Shown: positions 42,915 to 53,418, counted from the first letter of the stretch. The stretch: DNA of 64,000 nt from Rudaea sp. 3F27F6 (GCF_005503555.1 NZ_SCNG01000003.1:434001-498000); one strand, 5' to 3'. A program made the numbers and translations. The notes: a model not told the origin generated them from the letters alone.

Positions 42915-45677
42915 TCAGAACTTAACCGTCACGCGACCCCAGTAGTAGCGGCCGATCGTGTCGTAGGTGTTCACGTCGGTGTTGGCGTTCGGACCCATCT
43001 GGTAGAAGAACGGCGGCTGCTTGTCACCGAGGTTGTTGATGCCGACGTCGACGCGCGTATTGAGCGCTTCGAGGTTGTAGCCGACGGTGACGTCGTTCTG
43101 CACCCAGGCGCCGACATGGTAGGTACCGAGATCCGGCACAGCCATACCGCCGACATAACGCGAGGTCCACTGCGCCGAGAAATCGCCGAGGCTCCAGCCC
43201 AGCGTGCCCTTCGCGCGCCAGCGAGCGAAGTTGCCGTCCTGCTTGGTGAAGGTGCCGGCAATGTGACGCACCGTCGACGAGCCATCGGGGTTCGGGATCG
43301 TGTTGTCGTACTGGGTGATATAGGAAGCGCCCAGACCGACCACGAAGTTACCGAACGACGTTTCCGGCAGGCGGTAGGTGGCGTTCAAATCCGCGCCCTT
43401 CGTATCGAGGCGGCCCAAATTGACGTAGCCCACGTTGTTAATCTGGGCGATCGTCGTCGCGTTCTGGAACTGGATGAAATTACAGAACGGGCTCGCCGAA
43501 CTCGCCGCGCAGGAGTCAACAATCAGCTGTCCCGACGGGCGCGTGATCAGGCCATCGAGCATGATGCGATAGAGGTCGACGCTGACCGAGAGGCCCGGCA
43601 GCCACTGCGGATCGTAGACGAAGCCGAAGTCAAACGACTTGCCATGTTCGGGCGACAAGGACACCCCGGCCACGCTGGCACCGGCATAGTTCACGATGAT
43701 CTGGTCGCGGTTCTTCGACGTCCACTTCTTCGCGGTGTACGAGTCGTACGAAGTTGTGCTCGGCAGGAAGCTCTCGGTGATATTCGGTGCACGGAACACG
43801 CGTGCGACGGTGCCGCGCAACAGCAGGTCGTCGATCGGCTTGAACTCGACGCCGACCTTCCAGTTGTTGGTGCTGCCGAAGTTGCTGTACTTGGAATAGC
43901 GGTCGCCGAGAACCAAGTTCAGGCTCTTCGCGAACGGCACGTCCTTGACGATCGGCACGAGTACCTCCGCGTAGGCTTCCTTGACGTTGTAGCCGCCGGA
44001 GTACGGGTTCGCGCAAGCCGAGTTGGCCACGCCGCACGCGGTCGAACCGGGCGCACGATGCGTGATCGTGTCCGAATCATTCGCGACATAGACTTTGCGA
44101 TAGGCCAAACCGACCGCTGCGCTGACCATGCCACCCGGCAGCTCGAACAAGTCGCCGTTGGCGTTCAGGTTGGCCTGACGCTCCTGCTGCAACTGATGAT
44201 AGTAGGTCTGAATCGAGTAGAACTGCTTGAGCAGAGCAGCCGTGTTCGGATCGCTCTGATTCATGATGTTGAGGCAGGTGTTCTTGGTCAGCGGCTGGCC
44301 GGCCACCGGCATCACGCAGTTGGCACCGAGAGCGCCCGACTGGTTGATTGCGTCCGAATTCATCAGACCTTGACGGCTGCTGTACTGGCTGTAGTGGCCG
44401 TAGTTGATGTTGCCGTCCCACTGCCACGACGTGCCGAACAGGTTGCCCTTGAGGCCAACAAGGACCTGGTCGTTGGTGGTCGAATAGTTGATCAAACGCG
44501 GGCCCAGCGCCGAGCCGCGCAGCGAGTCGTCGTAATTACCACCGACACTCGCGCCCAGGTCGACGCCGAACGGATTATAAGGGTTGCCGGAGCTGACGGT
44601 CAGGCCAGAACTCGAGAGCGCGTAAGCGGTCGGGGCGAGCTGGGCGTTCGAGCGGGTCTTGTTGTGCAGCACGCTCATGTAGGCTTCGACGGAATCGGTG
44701 AGCTTGTAGTTGCCCTTGATGAAGGCATTGGTGCGCTCGCCGTTGGTCGAAATCGGGTTGACCGGGGCATAGTTGTACTGGTCACCGAAGCTGGTGGCAG
44801 TCGCGTTCACGAAGCAGCGGAAACCCTTCGGAATGCCGTTACCGCCCGGCGCGCTCGGATCCAGCGTGCCGCCGCCCGAAGCGCAGTTGTTGAACTGCGG
44901 GGCGGTGATGAATCCGGTTGGAGCCGCAACCGAACCGGTAAAGCTGACCGCGCCGGTCTTAGCGTTGCGCGTGTAGGACTTGGCGCTGAAATCGCGGTTT
45001 CCGCCGAGGATCTGCTCGTTCTTGTTGTAGTCGATGCCGCCCATCAGGCTGCCCTTGTCGGTGCTCTGGCCGAAGATCAGGCTGAAGTTCTTCGTGGCGC
45101 CGTCGTCGCGGTCGGAAATGCCGTACTGGGTGGAGAGTTCCGCACCCTGATAGTTGTTGCGCAGGATGATGTTGACCACGCCGCCGATCGCGTCGGAGCC
45201 GTAGACGGAGGAGGCGCCTTCGAGCAGCACTTCGACGCGCTCGATCATGTTGACCGGAATCATGTTGACGTCCGAGGTCAGCACGCGGTGACCATCGACG
45301 AGCAGCAGGCTGCGGTTGGTGCCCAAGCCGCGAAGCGAAATGTAGCTGCCGCCGTCTCCGCCGCCGTTGTTGGTACGCGGGGTGTTCGCGTTACCGGCAA
45401 TGGCCGGCAACTGCTGGATCAGGTCGCCGACAGTGACCTGGCCGGACCTGGCGATCGCAGCGCGGTCGATGGTGATGACTGGGTTGGATGTTTCCATGTC
45501 TACGCGGCGGATGTTCGAGCCGGTGACCACGATCGTTTCGAGGTTCTGGTTCTTCGGGGCATCGCTTTCGGCGTTCTGCGCCTGGGCGGTAACGGCAAAG
45601 CCGGCGGTGGTCGCAACGCCCATGGTCAGGGCAACGCGAACCGCCGAAGAAAGCTTATTGGTTTCAATGACTTTCAT
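42915..45677 (-). CDS. TonB-dependent receptor (sulfotransferase-linked paralog)
   Basis: A 920-residue receptor with signal peptide (1-33), ETIVVTGSNIRRVDMETSNP at the plug entrance, plug signatures ISLRGLGTNRSLLLVDGHRV and EGASSVYGSDAIGGVVNII, and a barrel ending TIGRYYWGRVTVKF. It matches the receptor at 37754-40759 in plug and C-terminus but differs in barrel loops, suggesting related but distinct ligands. ATG 45677 has GGAGAG five bases upstream; a TTG further upstream is weaker. The shared palindrome lies at 45719-45735. A TPR-sulfotransferase gene follows downstream. Confidence 0.95.
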   Translation of the reverse strand: MKVIETNKLSSAVRVALTMGVATTAGFAVTAQAQNAESDAPKNQNLETIVVTGSNIRRVDMETSNPVITIDRAAIARSGQVTVGDLIQQLPAIAGNANTPRTNNGGGDGGSYISLRGLGTNRSLLLVDGHRVLTSDVNMIPVNMIERVEVLLEGASSVYGSDAIGGVVNIILRNNYQGAELSTQYGISDRDDGATKNFSLIFGQSTDKGSLMGGIDYNKNEQILGGNRDFSAKSYTRNAKTGAVSFTGSVAAPTGFITAPQFNNCASGGGTLDPSAPGGNGIPKGFRCFVNATATSFGDQYNYAPVNPISTNGERTNAFIKGNYKLTDSVEAYMSVLHNKTRSNAQLAPTAYALSSSGLTVSSGNPYNPFGVDLGASVGGNYDDSLRGSALGPRLINYSTTNDQVLVGLKGNLFGTSWQWDGNINYGHYSQYSSRQGLMNSDAINQSGALGANCVMPVAGQPLTKNTCLNIMNQSDPNTAALLKQFYSIQTYYHQLQQERQANLNANGDLFELPGGMVSAAVGLAYRKVYVANDSDTITHRAPGSTACGVANSACANPYSGGYNVKEAYAEVLVPIVKDVPFAKSLNLVLGDRYSKYSNFGSTNNWKVGVEFKPIDDLLLRGTVARVFRAPNITESFLPSTTSYDSYTAKKWTSKNRDQIIVNYAGASVAGVSLSPEHGKSFDFGFVYDPQWLPGLSVSVDLYRIMLDGLITRPSGQLIVDSCAASSASPFCNFIQFQNATTIAQINNVGYVNLGRLDTKGADLNATYRLPETSFGNFVVGLGASYITQYDNTIPNPDGSSTVRHIAGTFTKQDGNFARWRAKGTLGWSLGDFSAQWTSRYVGGMAVPDLGTYHVGAWVQNDVTVGYNLEALNTRVDVGINNLGDKQPPFFYQMGPNANTDVNTYDTIGRYYWGRVTVKF

Positions 45678-45718
45678 TACGCTCTCCAACGTCTAAGTGG
45701 ATACTTTCGGGACAAAAA

Positions 45719-45735
45719 TTTTCCATCCTGGAAAA
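45719..45735. promoter_or_regulatory. conserved palindromic motif upstream of second TonB receptor
   Basis: TTTTCC-ATCCT-GGAAAA, a perfect inverted repeat with 6-base arms, 42 bases from the start codon, matching the element at 40804-40822 in sequence and position. Confidence 0.6.
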
Positions 45736-45739
45736 CAAT

Positions 45740-45775
45740 AAATAACAAAATAAAACAAAGTGCCCGAAAGGGCAC
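45740..45775 (-). terminator. intrinsic terminator upstream of the second TonB receptor
   Basis: GTGCCC and GGGCAC form a perfect 6-bp stem around a 4-base loop; on the minus strand it is followed by TTTGTTTTATTTTGTT. It lies about 170 bases beyond the stop of the 45944-47014 gene and 83 bases before the receptor start, so it either ends that transcript or acts as an attenuator in the receptor leader. Confidence 0.65.
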
Positions 45776-45943
45776 CTATGTTTTAGGATACTAGCAACAA
45801 ATCTTTAACAAGGGAACAGTAATCCAGAAACAAAACTGTCGTTTCGCTTCGGTTCAGGTGGCGCGTGGATAGCGCATCCCGCATGAGAATTCGGGGATAG
45901 ACGCGCTGGCGATTCTCCGCGGGCAGGTGCCGCGTACGGAAAA

Positions 45944-47014
45944 TTAGAGATCCTGGTGATACTGCACGTAGGGCACCCGCGCTTGGCTCGATTCGAGCTC
46001 ACGCGTGACGGGGCCGTTGTTGAGGTAGGGCAGAGCGCCGGAGGACCAAAGGTTCTGCGTACCGAAGCGGAGCATACCGCTCCATGGGGTACGCCAGGAA
46101 ATGCCGAGATCGAGCCCGGTCATGCGCGATGCGGCCGGACTATTGAATACCGAAGGATCGGCTGGACTCAGCACGTGCCCGGTGACGCTGCCGCCGAACG
46201 AGCCGTACTGGACGCCGAAGCTCACCGCGGCCTGATTGAGGCTCGTGAGCGGCGTCGCCATCCCGGGAGCCGACAATTGGATACGACCGAGACTCGCGCC
46301 AAGGTTCACCGATTGATCGTCGTTGAGGCGGAAGCGGCCGAGTGCGTTGATCGAAGAATTCTGCGTATCGAGCAGAGAGTAGTTCGACAAACCGAGCGGC
46401 AGCGACGGACTGCCCAGTGCAGCAAGGCTGCCGGAGGCGACATAGCTGCCGGTGACGGCCGGAGTGGGATTGTGGTGCAGCCAGGACAGGCCGTAGCTCA
46501 AGCCCAATTCGAGCTTGTCGCCGGCAAGCCAGTTCGTGCCGAGGCGGAATTCGCCGCCGCGCGCCAGCGGGCTGACGTTGGCGCAGGAAGCCGCGACGCT
46601 GGAACCCAAGCATCCGGCCATCGGCGCCATTAGAACGGTGGATTGCCCGAGACTGACGTGCGCGTTCGCGCTGTCGCCGAACCGCATCACCAAACCGCCC
46701 GAGACGAGGTTGGTGACGTCGATCAAACGCCATTCGTTTGCGGGATCGACAAGCGGAGATTTCGGCAGCGTCGGATTCTGATTTCCGCTGGCTGTGACTA
46801 AGGTCAGAATGCGACCGTCCGGCGTACCCCACAGCGGCATCGCCTTGGCGTCGGTGCTATCGAGCAGGCTGCTCGATCCGAGCATCTGCTCAAGCAATTG
46901 CGGAGTCGGTTGCGCCGGCGGAGCCAACGGATTCTGCTGCATCGGCGCAAGAGACTGCGCGACGCCGACTAGCGGCATCGTGGCAATCAAGGCGATGGCG
47001 AGCAGTTTACGCAT
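45944..47014 (-). CDS. putative outer-membrane protein of unknown function
   Basis: A 356-residue exported protein: signal peptide (1-20, ending GVAQS), a proline/glutamine-rich linker (25-45) and a body of short amphipathic strands with alternating aromatic and small residues (for example ARGGEFRLGTNWLAGDKLEL and SVNLGASLGRIQL), compatible with a beta-barrel or surface-exposed beta protein. I do not recognise the family. It is transcribed toward the TonB receptor gene and divergently from mtgA. The GC content falls in its promoter region. Confidence 0.6.
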   Translation of the reverse strand: MRKLLAIALIATMPLVGVAQSLAPMQQNPLAPPAQPTPQLLEQMLGSSSLLDSTDAKAMPLWGTPDGRILTLVTASGNQNPTLPKSPLVDPANEWRLIDVTNLVSGGLVMRFGDSANAHVSLGQSTVLMAPMAGCLGSSVAASCANVSPLARGGEFRLGTNWLAGDKLELGLSYGLSWLHHNPTPAVTGSYVASGSLAALGSPSLPLGLSNYSLLDTQNSSINALGRFRLNDDQSVNLGASLGRIQLSAPGMATPLTSLNQAAVSFGVQYGSFGGSVTGHVLSPADPSVFNSPAASRMTGLDLGISWRTPWSGMLRFGTQNLWSSGALPYLNNGPVTRELESSQARVPYVQYHQDL

Positions 47015-47281
47015 GCGGTAGATGCAAAAATTCCGTTGGTTACAGAGTGTTCACCCAGGTCTCAAGTTCCCCGGCGGCAAAGGTGCTTCGATCAAACCGA
47101 TCTTCGATCCATAGGCTTTGAGACTACATGATTTATGAAAAACTAACAATCATTTTCTGGTTTTCCCGAAACTGAATTGCGTTCGGCGACCAGTCCTGCT
47201 TTCTCGGCTCGTATGCCAAACTCGTGTGTCGAAAGTGGCCGCCCGATCCGCGGCTGGACAATGCGACGAACTGATATTGAT

Positions 47282-48007
47282 ATGGGATTCCTGGGGAAGC
47301 CTCAATCCCGCCCGGCGCGGCGACGTTGGCTGCGCAGGTGCGCGGCGATAGTGTTTGGCGGGATCGTCCTGACCTGGCTTCCGGTGCTGGTTTTGCGCTT
47401 TTTGCCGCCCCCGACCTCCGGATTTATGGTCGCGCGGCACATCGAGGCGTGGCGGAGCGGCGACAGCGGCTTTGTATTGAAGCAGCGGTTCGTTCCGTCG
47501 ACGGATATGTCGCCCGAATTGCCGATCGCCCTCGTCGCCGGCGAAGACCAGAAATTCCCCCTGCATCACGGTTTCGATTTCGCCGCGATCGGGGCGGCGA
47601 TGGACGACGCTGACGATGGCGCGCGCCTGCGCGGCGCCAGCACGATCTCGCAGCAGACCGCCAAGAACCTATTTTTGTGGAACGGGCGCAGCTTCGTGCG
47701 CAAAGGACTCGAGGCGTATTTCACCGTACTGATCGAGCTGACTTGGCCCAAGTCGCGCATTCTGGAGGTCTACGCGAACATCGCCGAATTCGGCGACGGC
47801 ATCTACGGCGCGGACGCGGCCTCGCGCGCATTCTTCGGCAAACCGGCGAGCGGGCTGACCGCGCGCGAGTCCGCTTTGCTCGCGGCGAGCCTGCCGAACC
47901 CGGCGAAACTGCGTGTCGACCAGCCTTCGAGCTACATGCTCAAACGCGCGGCGTGGATCGAGCGTCAAGTACGCCAGCTCGGTGGTCCGGCCTATCTGAC
48001 TCGGTGA
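47282..48007 (+). CDS. mtgA: monofunctional biosynthetic peptidoglycan transglycosylase
   Basis: A 241-residue GT51 enzyme that polymerises lipid II into glycan strands. E. coli MtgA has 242 residues, which supports ATG 47282 over starts at 47261 and earlier. A single N-terminal transmembrane helix (about 17-40) is followed by the transglycosylase motifs VAGEDQKFPLHHGFD, whose Glu is the catalytic base, and GASTISQQTAKNLFLW, RKGLEAYFTVLIELTWPKSR. Start-site Shine-Dalgarno is weak. It sits just upstream of the glycosyltransferase gene and would act at the periplasmic face of the inner membrane. Confidence 0.93.
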   Translation: MGFLGKPQSRPARRRWLRRCAAIVFGGIVLTWLPVLVLRFLPPPTSGFMVARHIEAWRSGDSGFVLKQRFVPSTDMSPELPIALVAGEDQKFPLHHGFDFAAIGAAMDDADDGARLRGASTISQQTAKNLFLWNGRSFVRKGLEAYFTVLIELTWPKSRILEVYANIAEFGDGIYGADAASRAFFGKPASGLTARESALLAASLPNPAKLRVDQPSSYMLKRAAWIERQVRQLGGPAYLTR

Positions 48008-48098
48008 CCGAACGGCGCATGAAGTGGCGCGCTTTCGCGGTATCGGTTGTCGCACGCATGGGCTAGCATTCGGCGGTCGATATTGCCGTGAACGCTCC

Positions 48099-49100
48099 AT
48101 GTCCAAGCTCTGTGTCGTCGTCCCCGCCTACAACGAAGGTGAAAGCCTGCGTGAGTTCCATGCGCGCCTCGCCGCGGTGTTCGATCAGATTGCCGCCCAG
48201 ACGCAAATGCAATGCGAGGTACTGTACGTCGACGACGGCAGCCGCGACGACACCTATGCCGTGATGTGCAGCCTGCGCGAGAACGATGCGCGCATCGCGA
48301 CGCTCAAGCTCGCACGCAACTTCGGCAAGGAACTGGCGCTGACCGCCGGTCTCGACGCGGCCGATGCGGATGCGGTGGTTGTCATCGACGCGGATCTGCA
48401 GGACCCGCCGGAGTTGATTCCGAAATTCATCGAGACCTGGCGCGAAGGCTACGACGTGGTCTACGGCACGCGCTCGACACGTGCGGGCGAAACGGGCCTG
48501 AAGAAATTCACCTCGGCGGCGTTCTATCGGGTGATGGAGCGCATGAGTTCGACGCCGGTGCCGCGCGATACCGGCGATTTCCGCCTGATGAGCCGGCGCT
48601 CGCTTGAAGCGCTGAAGCGTCTGCGCGAACGCCAGCGCTTCATGAAGGGCTTGTTCACCTGGGTTGGCTACAAACAGAAGTCCGTGGTCTACGAGCGCGA
48701 CGCGCGCTTCGCCGGCGTCAGCAAGTTCAACTATTGGCGCCTGTGGAACTTCGCCCTCGAAGGAATCACTTCGTTCTCGACCGCGCCGCTCAAGCTCGCG
48801 ACCTATGTAGGCATCGGCACGGCGGGTCTCGCCTTCGTCTATGCGGTGTGGGTTTTCGGCAAGGCGCTTCTGCTCGGCGATCGCGTCCAGGGATATCCGA
48901 CCCTGATGCTGGTGATCCTGTTCCTCGGCGGCGTGCAGCTTATGGCGCTCGGCATGATCGGCGAGTACCTGGGGCGCATGTACATCGAGACGAAACAGCG
49001 GCCGCTGTACTTGATCGACGAATTGATTCCCGCGAGCCAAACCGAGGCGACACAGATCGAGGATTCCGTGCGCCGATCGAGCGCTGCCGGCGTACACTAG
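48099..49100 (+). CDS. family-2 glycosyltransferase (polyprenyl-phosphate type)
   Basis: A 333-residue membrane glycosyltransferase of the DPM1/GtrB-like GT2 group, which transfers a sugar from a nucleotide donor to undecaprenyl phosphate. The start MSKLCVVVPAYNEGESL contains the nucleotide-binding strand; VVIDADLQDPPELI carries the DxD metal motif; the acceptor region is RDTGDFRLMSRRSLEAL. Two transmembrane helices lie near the C-terminus (about 230-258 and 265-290). ATG 48099 is chosen since it directly precedes the first catalytic strand. The donor sugar is unknown. Confidence 0.88.
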   Translation: MSKLCVVVPAYNEGESLREFHARLAAVFDQIAAQTQMQCEVLYVDDGSRDDTYAVMCSLRENDARIATLKLARNFGKELALTAGLDAADADAVVVIDADLQDPPELIPKFIETWREGYDVVYGTRSTRAGETGLKKFTSAAFYRVMERMSSTPVPRDTGDFRLMSRRSLEALKRLRERQRFMKGLFTWVGYKQKSVVYERDARFAGVSKFNYWRLWNFALEGITSFSTAPLKLATYVGIGTAGLAFVYAVWVFGKALLLGDRVQGYPTLMLVILFLGGVQLMALGMIGEYLGRMYIETKQRPLYLIDELIPASQTEATQIEDSVRRSSAAGVH

Positions 49101-49153
49101 GCCACGTGCAGTTTGCCGCTGCCCGCCATCTCATTCTTCCGGGAGAAAGTGCG

Positions 49154-49579
49154 ATGCGTATCGTCAAACATTTGATCGAAGGCAAGCGCGACGTCTACTC
49201 GATCGGCCCCGACCAGCCCGTGCTTGCGGCCATCCAGCTCATGGCCGACAAATTCGTCGGCGCGCTGCTCGTGATGCGCGGCGACGAATTGCTCGGCATC
49301 GTCTCCGAGCGCGACTACGCGCGCAAAGTGATTCTCAAGGGCCGCTCCTCGGCCGAGACGCCGGTGCGCGAAATCATGACGGCGAACGTGATCACCGTGG
49401 CGCCCGGCGACAGCGTGCACCGCTGCATGCGCTTGGTGACCGATAAACACATCCGTCATCTGCCCGTGGTCGAGAACGGCAAGGTGGTCGGCATGTTGTC
49501 GATCGGCGACTTGGTCAAGGCAGTGATCGACGACCAGGCCGAGCAGCTCGAACAATTGCAGCGCTACATTTCCGGCTGA
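49154..49579 (+). CDS. CBS domain pair protein
   Basis: A 141-residue protein consisting almost entirely of two CBS domains: the first around VYSIGPDQPVLAAIQLMADK ... GIVSERDYARKVIL, the second around VREIMTANVITVAPGDSVHR and RHLPVVENGKVVGMLSIGDL. CBS pairs bind adenosine nucleotides and regulate partner proteins. ATG 49154 has a GGGAGA ribosome-binding site. It is a stand-alone signal transduction protein with no visible partner here. Confidence 0.92.
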   Translation: MRIVKHLIEGKRDVYSIGPDQPVLAAIQLMADKFVGALLVMRGDELLGIVSERDYARKVILKGRSSAETPVREIMTANVITVAPGDSVHRCMRLVTDKHIRHLPVVENGKVVGMLSIGDLVKAVIDDQAEQLEQLQRYISG

Positions 49580-49590
49580 GGTCCGCGTCC

Positions 49591-49609
49591 CTCCTCCGAG
49601 CGGGAGGAG
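49591..49609. terminator. hairpin between convergent CBS and prfC genes
   Basis: CTCCTCC and GGAGGAG pair around a 5-base loop in the 37-base gap between two convergent genes. No T-tract follows, so the call as a bidirectional terminator rests on position. Confidence 0.4.
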
Positions 49610-49616
49610 AGAACCA

Positions 49617-51215
<1,599 letters not shown>

Positions 51216-51319
51216 GGCGATGCTGCAGGGAACGCGAAAACCGCCGATTGTACCGTAGGGGGCGATTTATCGCGCCCGGCCTTGGATTTTGGTGTGGCGA
51301 GGGGCGGTGAATCGAACCG

Positions 51320-52273
51320 CTACGGGCCGCCGACGCCCATGCCTTCCGCCGGCGTAAACGCCTTGCCGTCCGCGCCGACGAATTGGATCGGCACCGACAG
51401 CATCACCATATTGGCGTTGCGCTGCACGACGAAATGCAGATGCGGGCCGCTCGTGTAGCCCGTATCACCGGACAGCCCGAGCGCTTGCCCGGCATGTACC
51501 TGGTCGCCGACCTGCACACGCGCACTTTCGAGCTGCAGATGCGCATACACGGCCATCGTGCCGTCGCTGTGCACGATGCGCACGTTGTTCGCGCGGTCGC
51601 CGTACTTGTCCATGTCGAGGCCGTTGCCGTAGTAGTCGTTCTCGACCGTCATCACCGTGCCGTCGCGCGCAGCAAGCACCGGCGTGCCTTCGGGCATGCC
51701 GATGTCGACGGCATATTTGTTCTGCGCTTCCGTGTGGCTGAATCTGCCGTCGAAGCCCTGGTTGATACGGAATTTGCGGTCCGTCGGAAACGGCAGGACA
51801 TAGCGCGCGTTCTGGTCGGGTACCGCGCGATAGTCGCCGGGCAGATAGGTGTACCGGTAACCGTAGCGAAAGCCGGCGGCGGGATTGAGCGCGACGATGC
51901 GCAGTGCGCGCGTCTCGCTGCGGCCGGGCAGCACCACGCGCGCCGGCAGTACCTCAGGCTCGGTGCGCACGTTGGTCGCGTCGGTGACGTCGAGTTCGAC
52001 GGTGATCGGGCCGCCGGTGTTGTTGACGAAGACGATCGTGCGGTCCTCGTCGGTGCCGTCCTCGCGCGAACGCAGCAGCGGCTGCGCGTCGGTGCGCACG
52101 AGGGTCGACGTCACTCCGGGCGTATTGTCCGGCGGCTTCACGTCGGTGAAGTGGACGATGCCCTGCGCGTCCTTGTACTGATACATGTGCTTCGCGTGCG
52201 CCGCGGCGGTAAGGCCAGCGAGCAGGATGGCGAGCACGGTAGGCAGGCGATGGGAGAGGCGTTTTGCTTGCAC
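51320..52273 (-). CDS. M23 family metallopeptidase with DUF4124 domain
   Basis: A 317-residue exported peptidase. GTG 52273 is preferred: CGGAG lies seven bases upstream and the start opens directly into a signal peptide (1-27); TTG 52291 is an alternative. A DUF4124 domain follows (YQYKDAQGIVHFTDVKPP), then a beta-rich linker and a C-terminal LytM/M23 domain with the zinc motifs FSHTEAQNKYAVDIG (His and Asp) and GPHLHFVVQ (HxH). M23 enzymes cleave peptidoglycan peptide crosslinks. It lies 25 bases downstream of the GH18 gene on the same strand, hinting at a shared envelope or polymer-degradation role. Confidence 0.88.
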   Translation of the reverse strand: MQAKRLSHRLPTVLAILLAGLTAAAHAKHMYQYKDAQGIVHFTDVKPPDNTPGVTSTLVRTDAQPLLRSREDGTDEDRTIVFVNNTGGPITVELDVTDATNVRTEPEVLPARVVLPGRSETRALRIVALNPAAGFRYGYRYTYLPGDYRAVPDQNARYVLPFPTDRKFRINQGFDGRFSHTEAQNKYAVDIGMPEGTPVLAARDGTVMTVENDYYGNGLDMDKYGDRANNVRIVHSDGTMAVYAHLQLESARVQVGDQVHAGQALGLSGDTGYTSGPHLHFVVQRNANMVMLSVPIQFVGADGKAFTPAEGMGVGGP

Positions 52274-52298
52274 GTTTCGGCTCCGCCGCAAGGACGAA

Positions 52299-53414
52299 TC
52301 AGGGATTCCCGGACGCTGCGCTCAGCCCGCGCGCGAGCACCTGGAGAAGCTCGCCTTCGGGGTCTTCGCCCTGTTCCCAGTACATGATGCCGCCGAGGCG
52401 GTTGGAACGGACGAGGGCGATCTTCTCGCGCAGCGACTGCGCGTCTTCGTAACTGACAAAGTGGCGCGTGCTTTTGTTCCACAGGAACGGCGCGTGCGCG
52501 TCGGCGTCCCAATGCCGGGCGTAGCCCTGCTTGTCGATATAGTCCTGCTTGAGCTTCTTCCAGCCGCGATAGCCGACGAAACTGCCGAAGTGCTGGTAGA
52601 CGCCGTCGTGGGCGGGGTCGACTCCGTCGAATTCGCGGCCGTAAAAGGCCGCGCCGAGGAACAGCTTGCGCGGTGCGACGCCGGCGGCGAGAAACTGCTT
52701 GACCGCGCGTTCACCGGTACGCGCCGTCGCCGTCGCCCACGCCGACGCGTACAGCCCGCTGTGATGCCCGGTCGTCGGCGTCATCGCGTTGACGAAATCG
52801 TAGGTCATCAGGTTGAACCAATCGATCTGCGCATCGACCGCGGCGATGTCGACGTGATCGACGAATTCCGCATCGGCCACGGCGATGCTCAATCGGTAGC
52901 GATCCGCCGCGGCGCGCCGCTCTTGCGCGGAAGCGTCATCCAGCGCGGCGCGCGTCTCGGCGAGCAGCGCGGTGAAGTTCTCGCGGTCGTGCTCGCTCGA
53001 TGCGATTCCGCTCTCGTGATGCCCCGGATATTCCCAATCCACGTCGAGGCCGTCGGCATGTTCGGCGCGCAGCAGGGCGGCGGCGCTGCGCGCGAACCGG
53101 CGCCGACCTTCCGCGCTCGCCGCGGCTTCGGAGAAGCCGCCCGCGCCCCAGCCGCCGACCGAGATCGATACGCGCAACTGCGGATGGCCGGCCTTGAGCG
53201 CGAGCACTTTGTGCAGGCGCGATCTCGCCTCAGCATCGAGAACGACTTCGCCGCCGGCCACCTTGGCAAACGAAAAAATCAGCGTATCGACCTTGCCGGC
53301 ATCCCAGGTATCGCCCGCGTCGCGCCCGCCGACATAGCCGACGATGCGATACGGCTGCGCCTGCGCGTGCACAGCGACGGAGAACGCGAGCAGGGCGAGG
53401 AGAATGCGGCTCAC
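52299..53414 (-). CDS. GH18 family glycosyl hydrolase (chitinase-like)
   Basis: A 371-residue exported protein: signal peptide (1-18), then a TIM-barrel with the GH18 catalytic motif [11 protein letters not shown], where Asp124, Asp126 and the acid Glu128 fit DxxDxDxE, and SISVGGWG in strand 3. The conserved FNLMTYDF follows near residue 200 and a C-terminal [11 protein letters not shown] gives the substrate-binding Trp. The enzyme would hydrolyse chitin or related N-acetylglucosamine polymers. GTG 53414 is used; it lies 4 bases after the sdaA stop. Confidence 0.9.
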   Translation of the reverse strand: MSRILLALLAFSVAVHAQAQPYRIVGYVGGRDAGDTWDAGKVDTLIFSFAKVAGGEVVLDAEARSRLHKVLALKAGHPQLRVSISVGGWGAGGFSEAAASAEGRRRFARSAAALLRAEHADGLDVDWEYPGHHESGIASSEHDRENFTALLAETRAALDDASAQERRAAADRYRLSIAVADAEFVDHVDIAAVDAQIDWFNLMTYDFVNAMTPTTGHHSGLYASAWATATARTGERAVKQFLAAGVAPRKLFLGAAFYGREFDGVDPAHDGVYQHFGSFVGYRGWKKLKQDYIDKQGYARHWDADAHAPFLWNKSTRHFVSYEDAQSLREKIALVRSNRLGGIMYWEQGEDPEGELLQVLARGLSAASGNP

Positions 53415-53418
53415 GGAC

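Noticed and set aside
43116-45794. 892-codon plus-strand frame over the second TonB receptor
   Set aside because: Shadow frame; the receptor on the minus strand has signal peptide, plug and barrel.
51295-51340. GGTGAATCGAACCGC stretch considered as part of a tRNA T-arm
   Set aside because: No cloverleaf can be assembled around it and it overlaps the end of the M23 gene.
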